Shown here one piece after another: positions 15,056 to 19,219 of a DNA stretch of 19,219 nucleotides (positions within the stretch are counted from its first letter, which is position 1; each line of letters begins with the position of its first letter). The translations under genes and the position numbers were made by a program. The stretch spans positions 1 through 19,219 of the forward strand of contig JALHTB010000112.1 of the NCBI GenBank assembly GCA_022865625.1, given 5' to 3'. The notes under the pieces are model-generated. The model had not been told where the DNA came from and ran no database searches. It was given only the letters and a program-made list of their open reading frames with translations. This stretch comes from Candidatus Bathyarchaeota archaeon (GTDB lineage Archaea; Thermoproteota; Bathyarchaeia; 40CM-2-53-6; FEN-987).

Positions 15056-16567
15056 CTAGTCGGAGGATACCTCTTGGAGAAGCATGCCTTCGATGCTGAT
15101 CGGTGCCAGCTTTACAGCTAGACCGTAGGCCTCGTCGACGCGAGAGTCTCTTTCCCCAAGAATCTCCATGATCGTCTGTCCCTTTGAGACCTTGTGCCCT
15201 TCCTTTCCATGCAAGATTATGCCGGCTCCCTTTTCGATTGGCGCCCCTGCCGCACGGGCAATCTGGTTGATGGCAGCGTTGGAGACGTGTGTTATGTAGC
15301 CGTCACACGGGGCGACTATCTCTGCTTTGCATTGGCCGACTGGGATTCCGCTTGATTGGATTTTGCTGTCTCCTCCTTGAGCGTTTATTATCTCGCGCAT
15401 CTTTCCCAAGGCCTTACCTGAGGCGAGGATTTGCTTTGCAAGTTCTTGTCCTCCGCCGCGAACAGCTTTGCCCCCGAGTTCAAGGAGCATACCTGCAAGC
15501 GATGTTGACTTCTCAATCAGGCTGGCGGGGCCATGTCCCTCAAGTGCCTCGAAGGCTTCTCGCGCTTCCAGTGCCGGCCCTACTGTGTACCCGACTGGTT
15601 GGCCGCCGTAGGTGATTCCGCATCTCACCTTGATTCCGAGTTTGTCACCCATGTTAATGAACTTGAATGAGAGTCTCCGTCCCTCATCCGACGACGGGAT
15701 CTTTGCCTCCTGCCCTACCGGCAGATCGAGGACCATGAAGTCAACGCCTACCGCTAGCTTCTTCGCCATTATACTCGCGATCATTTGTGGTTCTGGGTCA
15801 ACTCGCAACGGATGCTCAACATTGATGAAAATGTCATCAGCAGGCGCAAGGTGAAGGCCTCCTCCCCATACGATCGCTCCCCCGGTCTTCAGTGTTACCT
15901 TCTTCAATTCCGCTGCAGAGAACTCGATTGGGGCGAGGACGCTCATTGTGTCTGCAGTGCCAGACGGACTTGTGATTGCGCGGCTGCTTGTCTTCGGGAT
16001 CAGCAGACCAGCCGAAGCTATGATCGGAACGATAAGAAGGCTCACCTTGTTTCCTGGAACACCGCCCACAGAGTGCTTGTCGTACACTGGTTTCTCAAAA
16101 TCGATCTTCTCTCCAGTGTCTGCCATCGCCCTTGTAAGCCAGACTTCCTCCTCATCCGTCATGCCAAGGAAATGCTGAGCCATCAGGAACCCAGTCATTT
16201 CCACGTCTGTGAGCACGCCTTTGACTGCGTCCTGAACTATCGAGTAGATCTCATCCTTCGAGAGCTTATGTCCCATTACTTTCTTGCGAATGAAGGACGC
16301 AGATGCAGGAGCGGGAAGGAGAGATACGTCGATGACTTCGCCTTCGTTCACGCCCAATTCCGGTATGAGATCGTTGGTGATTCCTATCTCGCCAACGTGA
16401 ACTATTGTTGTGGTGGTGTCAACAGTCGCGGTTGCGCTCTTGTCCCCTTTTCTCAGATTGACGCGGTCATGAGCACGAATGTCCACGTGTTCGCAGTCTT
16501 TGCGATTCAGCAGGACTGTACGATGCCCGGTCAGGATGTCGATTGTACGACAAGTGAACTGAGCCAT
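15056..16567 (-). CDS. deoA: AMP phosphorylase (archaeal thymidine-phosphorylase family)
   Basis: The enzyme converts AMP (or other NMPs) and phosphate to the base and ribose-1,5-bisphosphate, the entry to the archaeal NMP-degradation pathway that proceeds through ribulose bisphosphate to RubisCO. The 503 residues, with an N-terminal ~85-residue extension not found in bacterial thymidine phosphorylase, are characteristic. Family signatures are KHSVGGVPGNK (164-174, phosphate site), SSRAITSPSGTADTM (194-208) and the C-terminal biotinyl-like barrel region (VAPCDGYITHVSN, GIILHGKEGHKVSKGQ). The start is ATG 16567; a TATA box on the minus strand at 16602-16609 leaves a leader of about ten bases. 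The partner genes, ribose-1,5-bisphosphate isomerase and form III RubisCO, are not in this window. A more general pyrimidine-nucleoside phosphorylase is the alternative but is less likely from the N-terminal extension. Confidence 0.93.
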   Translation of the reverse strand: MAQFTCRTIDILTGHRTVLLNRKDCEHVDIRAHDRVNLRKGDKSATATVDTTTTIVHVGEIGITNDLIPELGVNEGEVIDVSLLPAPASASFIRKKVMGHKLSKDEIYSIVQDAVKGVLTDVEMTGFLMAQHFLGMTDEEEVWLTRAMADTGEKIDFEKPVYDKHSVGGVPGNKVSLLIVPIIASAGLLIPKTSSRAITSPSGTADTMSVLAPIEFSAAELKKVTLKTGGAIVWGGGLHLAPADDIFINVEHPLRVDPEPQMIASIMAKKLAVGVDFMVLDLPVGQEAKIPSSDEGRRLSFKFINMGDKLGIKVRCGITYGGQPVGYTVGPALEAREAFEALEGHGPASLIEKSTSLAGMLLELGGKAVRGGGQELAKQILASGKALGKMREIINAQGGDSKIQSSGIPVGQCKAEIVAPCDGYITHVSNAAINQIARAAGAPIEKGAGIILHGKEGHKVSKGQTIMEILGERDSRVDEAYGLAVKLAPISIEGMLLQEVSSD

Positions 16568-16601
16568 TCGCGAATCAGCAGAACTAGGTGATAGTTAGTG
16601 T

Positions 16602-16609
16602 GATATAGA
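16602..16609 (-). promoter_or_regulatory. TATA box of the AMP phosphorylase gene
   Basis: The minus strand reads tcTATATC, centred 38 bases before the ATG at 16567 and lying in the 62-base gap after the upstream membrane-protein stop. This gives AMP phosphorylase its own promoter and a leader of about ten bases. Confidence 0.6.
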
Positions 16610-16629
16610 CAGTTGCTTGTGCGGCGAAT

Positions 16630-17184
16630 CTATCGCATCCGCCTGATACGCCGCTGATAATGCCCTATCAGTCCCGAAGCGGCACCCAGCGCTGCGGCTG
16701 CGACGTTCTGGGATATCGCAAGTTTCGTCAAACTGTCTAAGACCGCCACAGGTTGGATGGAGTAGAACAAGCTCTGCAGGAAGCCTGCAAGTTGTGGGGT
16801 ACCCCTGCCCACAAGCGCCATCTGTCTCCAGAAAACGCTTGCTCCAATGATGTACGGTCCGAAGAGGACTGCGCTGAAGAGGAAAAGCGCGACTCCTGCA
16901 GCTCTCAGTATGCGCAGGTTCTCAAGCTGAGACATCTCTCTTGCCACTGAAATGGGAATGCTTGACATGTTGAGCCATGCCACGATTGCCACAATCAGTA
17001 GTCCGACGAATGTCAAGCTTAACAGCGGGATGGGGAATTGGAAACTCGCGACCTGTACCGGGTAGAGCTTTGGCTCAAGTCCGTGTGAGACGAGATAGTC
17101 CAAGAGCAGGTAGTCTAGAGCAGCCACGATTCCGACAAATGCCATGAGAGAGAGCCAAACCTTCGGATTTCCCGCTTTTGACAT
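16630..17184 (-). CDS. Four-helix membrane protein, unknown function
   Basis: The protein has 184 residues from ATG 17184. Predicted helices are about 9-32 (WLSLMAFVGIVAALDYLLLDYL), 50-72 (IPLLSLTFVGLLIVAIVAWL), 92-119 (AAGVALFLFSAVLFGPYIIGASVF) and a weaker Ala-rich one near 153-173 (VAAAALGAASGLIG). The protein ends with a very basic tail (HYQRRIRRMR), suggesting a cytoplasmic C-terminus. A conserved-looking loop (SIPISVAREMSQLENLRILR) links helices 2 and 3. An AT-rich atctatcaac on the minus strand about 35 bases upstream may be its promoter. It precedes AMP phosphorylase on the same strand, but that gene has its own TATA box. I do not recognise the family and assign no function. Confidence 0.76.
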   Translation of the reverse strand: MSKAGNPKVWLSLMAFVGIVAALDYLLLDYLVSHGLEPKLYPVQVASFQFPIPLLSLTFVGLLIVAIVAWLNMSSIPISVAREMSQLENLRILRAAGVALFLFSAVLFGPYIIGASVFWRQMALVGRGTPQLAGFLQSLFYSIQPVAVLDSLTKLAISQNVAAAALGAASGLIGHYQRRIRRMR

Positions 17185-17224
17185 GTCTCGGATTCACCGA
17201 TTCTGGTTTCTGTTGATAGATTCT

Positions 17225-17250
17225 CATCTCACTCCTCTAGGCGTGAGATG
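17225..17250. repeat. Perfect 8-bp inverted repeat with 10-nt spacer
   Basis: CATCTCAC (17225-17232) and GTGAGATG (17243-17250) are exact reverse complements around tcctctaggc. The element sits in the 211-base divergent region between the four-helix membrane protein (minus) and lysS (plus). No T-run is attached. An operator or a leader hairpin are both possible. Confidence 0.5.
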
Positions 17251-17343
17251 TGCGCAGTTAGCCATTGGCTTGCGCTAAAAAGGGTTTCCTGATCCGTCGT
17301 GACTGGAGCTGGTTTCCGAGATTCGGTTGTCCGGTTTCATCAA

Positions 17344-17353
17344 AGCTTTATGA
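17344..17353 (+). promoter_or_regulatory. TATA-like element for lysS
   Basis: agctttatga is centred about 48 bases before the ATG at 17396, which would give a leader of some 20 bases. GGGAG at 17383-17387, eight bases before the ATG, fits a Shine-Dalgarno site. Confidence 0.4.
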
Positions 17354-17395
17354 TTCGCCAAGTGAATAGAAAGTCATCGTTCGGGAGCGCATCGT

Positions 17396-19033
17396 ATGTC
17401 GAGACAGATCATTGGAAGGGGGACCTGGCTCGACCTTGTCGCGCAACGAGTCCTAGAGAGAGAAGATCAGCTGGGCAGAAAACCAACTGTGATTCGGACT
17501 GAGAGCGGGCTAGGCGCTTCTGGAATCCCGCATGTTGGTAGCCTAGGTGATGGCGTCAGATCATACGCGATCAAGCTCGCAATAGAATCGTTGGGCAGAA
17601 AGGCTGAGTACATAGCTTTCTCTGATGACATGGATGGATTGAGAAAAGTACCGACAGGGATGCCGGCATCGCTTGCGACATATCTGAGTTATCCGGTTAC
17701 GTCGATACCTGATCCGTTCAACTGCCATGGAAGCTATGGCGACCACATGAGTTCGCTCCTACGCGAAGCGCTGGATAGATGCGGTGTCGAGTACACGTTC
17801 CTCTCTGCAACAAAGGCCTACCGTGAGGGATTATACAACAACCAGATTCTGAAGATCCTGGAGAATGCTGACAGGGTTGCGAAGATCATAAAGGAGGAGC
17901 TGGGGCAGGAGAAGTACACAGAAGTTCTTCCCTACTTTCCGATTTGCGGAGGATGCGGAAGAATCTACACAACTCGAGCCTACAAGTACCTCCCAGAAGA
18001 ACACAAGGTCCTCTATTCATGTGAAGGCCAGGTTGAGATCAGAGGCCAAGAGCTTGAAGGATGCGGTTTCAGGGGCGAGGTTGATGTACTCAGTGGTCTC
18101 GGGAAGCTGAGTTGGAAGAGCGAGTTCGCGGCTAGGTGGGAAGCGCTCGAAATCAACTTCGAGGCATACGGCAAAGACATCATGGATTCGGTCCGAGTGA
18201 ACGACCGCATCTGTCAGGATGTGCTTGGGTATGCGCCGCCATATCACATTAGGTATGAGATGTTCCTTGACAAGTCCGGGAAGAAGATCTCGAAGTCAGT
18301 CGGTAACATCCTTACGCCGCAGATATGGTTGCGATACGCCTCGCCAGAGTCCCTGATACTGCTCATGCTAAAACGAATCGTCGGCGCGAGGACGCTTTCA
18401 GTAGACGATATCCCGACGTACATGACAGAACTTGACAAACTCGAAGACATATACTTCGGAAAGAAAGTGGTCGAAGACAAGAACGAACTGGTGGGGTTGA
18501 AAGGCCTTTACGAGTATGTTTGGCGCCTGAGGCCTCCTGAACGACCTGATGCTCACATCCCATACAATCTCTTGGTCTACCTTGCGAAAATCGCTCCGAA
18601 AGGCAAGGAGAACGAATACGCCCTCTCCAAGCTGGAGGAGTACGGCTACCTGCGCGGAGACCGACAGCAAGACATTGACGCACGACTACGATATGCACGA
18701 AACTGGGCGGAGGACTTCACCGAGATAACGGAACATATCCCTACGCTTTCCGGTCCGGAGGCGAATGCGGTCCGCGAGCTACTTGGCATCATAAGAGGAC
18801 CGACATCTGTTGATGCCCTTCAGAATTCCATATTTGAAGTCGCTAAGAAAAACGGAATCGATCCACCAGAGTTCTTCAGGATGCTCTATGGAATGCTTCT
18901 AGGATCACCTAGAGGCCCAAGACTCGGACCCTACATCGAAGCGATGGGACGTGAAAATGTCGCCGACGCCCTTGAACGAGCGGTAACATCCGCGAGCACA
19001 GATCAGTCAGGAGATACTCCGAAAACCACATAG
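17396..19033 (+). CDS. lysS: Lysyl-tRNA synthetase, class I
   Basis: This enzyme charges tRNA-Lys. It is the class I form typical of archaea, with a Rossmann catalytic domain rather than the class II fold. The HIGH-type motif is SGIPHVGS (42-49) within TESGLGASG. The KMSKS-type motif is KISKS (297-301) in DKSGKKISKSVGN. A four-cysteine zinc site is present: C184, C187 (CGGCGRIYTT), C209 and C223. LSWKSEFAARWEAL (238-251) and AYGKDI (257-262) are the usual family blocks before the KMSKS loop. The C-terminal ~190 residues are the helical anticodon-binding cage. At 545 residues it is full length. ATG 17396 was chosen for its position and the upstream GGGAG. A Thr/Ser-rich tail (TSASTDQSGDTPKTT) ends the protein. 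The adjacent tRNA is Arg, not Lys. Confidence 0.96.
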   Translation: MSRQIIGRGTWLDLVAQRVLEREDQLGRKPTVIRTESGLGASGIPHVGSLGDGVRSYAIKLAIESLGRKAEYIAFSDDMDGLRKVPTGMPASLATYLSYPVTSIPDPFNCHGSYGDHMSSLLREALDRCGVEYTFLSATKAYREGLYNNQILKILENADRVAKIIKEELGQEKYTEVLPYFPICGGCGRIYTTRAYKYLPEEHKVLYSCEGQVEIRGQELEGCGFRGEVDVLSGLGKLSWKSEFAARWEALEINFEAYGKDIMDSVRVNDRICQDVLGYAPPYHIRYEMFLDKSGKKISKSVGNILTPQIWLRYASPESLILLMLKRIVGARTLSVDDIPTYMTELDKLEDIYFGKKVVEDKNELVGLKGLYEYVWRLRPPERPDAHIPYNLLVYLAKIAPKGKENEYALSKLEEYGYLRGDRQQDIDARLRYARNWAEDFTEITEHIPTLSGPEANAVRELLGIIRGPTSVDALQNSIFEVAKKNGIDPPEFFRMLYGMLLGSPRGPRLGPYIEAMGRENVADALERAVTSASTDQSGDTPKTT

Positions 19034-19132
19034 CCTCAGTATGAACACCTAGGAAGTCTCAGAGCCTCAGATGTGTAGGATTTCGCATCTCAGGTTGCTC
19101 GGGCCCGTAGTCTAGCACGGATCATGACGTTG

Positions 19133-19158
19133 AGGGGAGAGATAACCTCCTCGCGGAA
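19133..19158 (+). other. tRNA-Arg intron 1 (position 29/30, 26 nt, non-canonical)
   Basis: The bulges are TG|A (19131-19133) and AA|G (19157-19159). The inner helix GGGGAG (19134-19139) pairs with CTCCTC (19147-19152) with one G-U pair and a seven-base loop. The central helix, CGT (19128-19130) against GCG (19153-19155), forms three pairs plus an A-G mismatch. Moving the cut by one base would break the mature stem at position 29 or 30, so 29/30 is favoured. Confidence 0.75.
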
Positions 19159-19166
19159 GCCTGCGG

Positions 19167-19180
19167 ATGACTCGGCGGAA
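19167..19180 (+). other. tRNA-Arg intron 2 (canonical position 37/38, 14 nt)
   Basis: The bulges are GG|A (19165-19167) and AA|A (19179-19181). The central four-pair helix is CTGC (19161-19164) with GCGG (19175-19178), including one U-G pair. The outer helix is the anticodon stem. The interior is only a seven-base loop, so this is a relaxed bulge-helix-loop. At 14 nt it is near the small end of known archaeal tRNA introns. Confidence 0.75.
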
Positions 19181-19219
19181 AGCCAGAGATCGTGGGTTCA
19201 AATCCCACCGGGCCCGCCA

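Larger units (their letters stand above)
19101..19219 (+). tRNA. tRNA-Arg(GCG) with two introns and encoded CCA
   Basis: The acceptor GGGCCCG (19101-19107) pairs with CGGGCCC (19209-19215), followed by G73 and CCA. The T arm is GTGGG-TTCAAAT-CCCAC (19192-19208). The D arm is GTCT...TGAC (19110-19128) with GGA giving A20. A normal anticodon arm is not contiguous. Removing 19133-19158 and 19167-19180 joins TTG+GC, CTGCGG+A and GCCAG, giving a perfect five-pair stem (one U-G pair) and the loop CU-GCG-GA. The mature tRNA is 79 nt including CCA. The GCG anticodon, A20 and G73 all agree with arginine, decoding CGC/CGU. The 67-base gap after lysS shows no clear TATA box, so it may be transcribed with lysS or from an unrecognised promoter. 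D-stem pair 13-22 is U-U. Confidence 0.88.

Noticed and set aside
19171..19188. Hairpin CTCGGC-GGAAA-GCC(A)GAG read as a long variable arm (Ser/Leu type tRNA)
   Set aside because: The D arm is of class I type and no usable anticodon arm remains. The two-intron solution restores every stem and a valid Arg anticodon.
19101..19219. Attachment site of an integrated element in the tRNA at the window end
   Set aside because: No integrase, no repeated tRNA 3' end and no mobile genes are in the window. The window simply stops at CCA.

Overview
This window is archaeal. The evidence is a class I lysyl-tRNA synthetase, the F420 enzyme CofE, a family-B replicative DNA polymerase, a type IA topoisomerase with C-terminal zinc ribbons, an AMP phosphorylase of the archaeal nucleotide-salvage type, TATA-like promoters with short leaders, and a tRNA carrying two bulge-helix-bulge introns. 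The polymerase palm, with its Cys/His-containing insert, reminds me of PolB from Thaumarchaeota and related TACK lineages. I therefore infer a mesophilic TACK archaeon (Nitrososphaeria- or Bathyarchaeia-like), but the exact lineage cannot be settled by reading alone.

Layout. 1-509 (-) is the 5' part of an unrecognised conserved-looking protein that runs off the left edge. 670-4058 (-) is a polB-cofE pair joined by a GTGA stop/start overlap. 4210-5547 (+) is a NusB-RsmB type RNA m5C methyltransferase, divergent from polB and convergent with an agmatinase-family enzyme (5556-6464, -). 6465-6746 is a divergent control region with a perfect 9-bp inverted repeat. Two small four-helix membrane proteins follow on the + strand (DoxX-like and unknown), each preceded by a recognisable TATA element.

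7826-12125 (-) is an envelope-glycan cluster. In transcription order it holds a polytopic membrane protein of unknown family, a small GT2 glycosyltransferase, a processive membrane-bound GT2 synthase with QxxRW, and a DPM1-type polyprenyl-phosphate glycosyltransferase that overlaps or abuts the synthase stop. Together they could make a lipid-linked sugar donor and a surface glycan; this is inference. About 525 bp without a convincing gene (12126-12650) separates this cluster from the next block.

12651-14938 (-) holds topA with a 76-residue zinc-finger protein translationally coupled in front of it. Upstream lie AMP phosphorylase (15056-16567, -) with its own TATA box and a four-helix membrane protein (16630-17184, -). 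lysS (17396-19033, +) points to the right edge, which ends exactly at the CCA of a tRNA-Arg(GCG).

The strongest unusual signal is that tRNA. The mature cloverleaf appears only after removing two introns, 26 nt at position 29/30 and 14 nt at 37/38. Both end in the same GCGGAA hexamer. The second most interesting signal is the zinc-finger/topA coupling.
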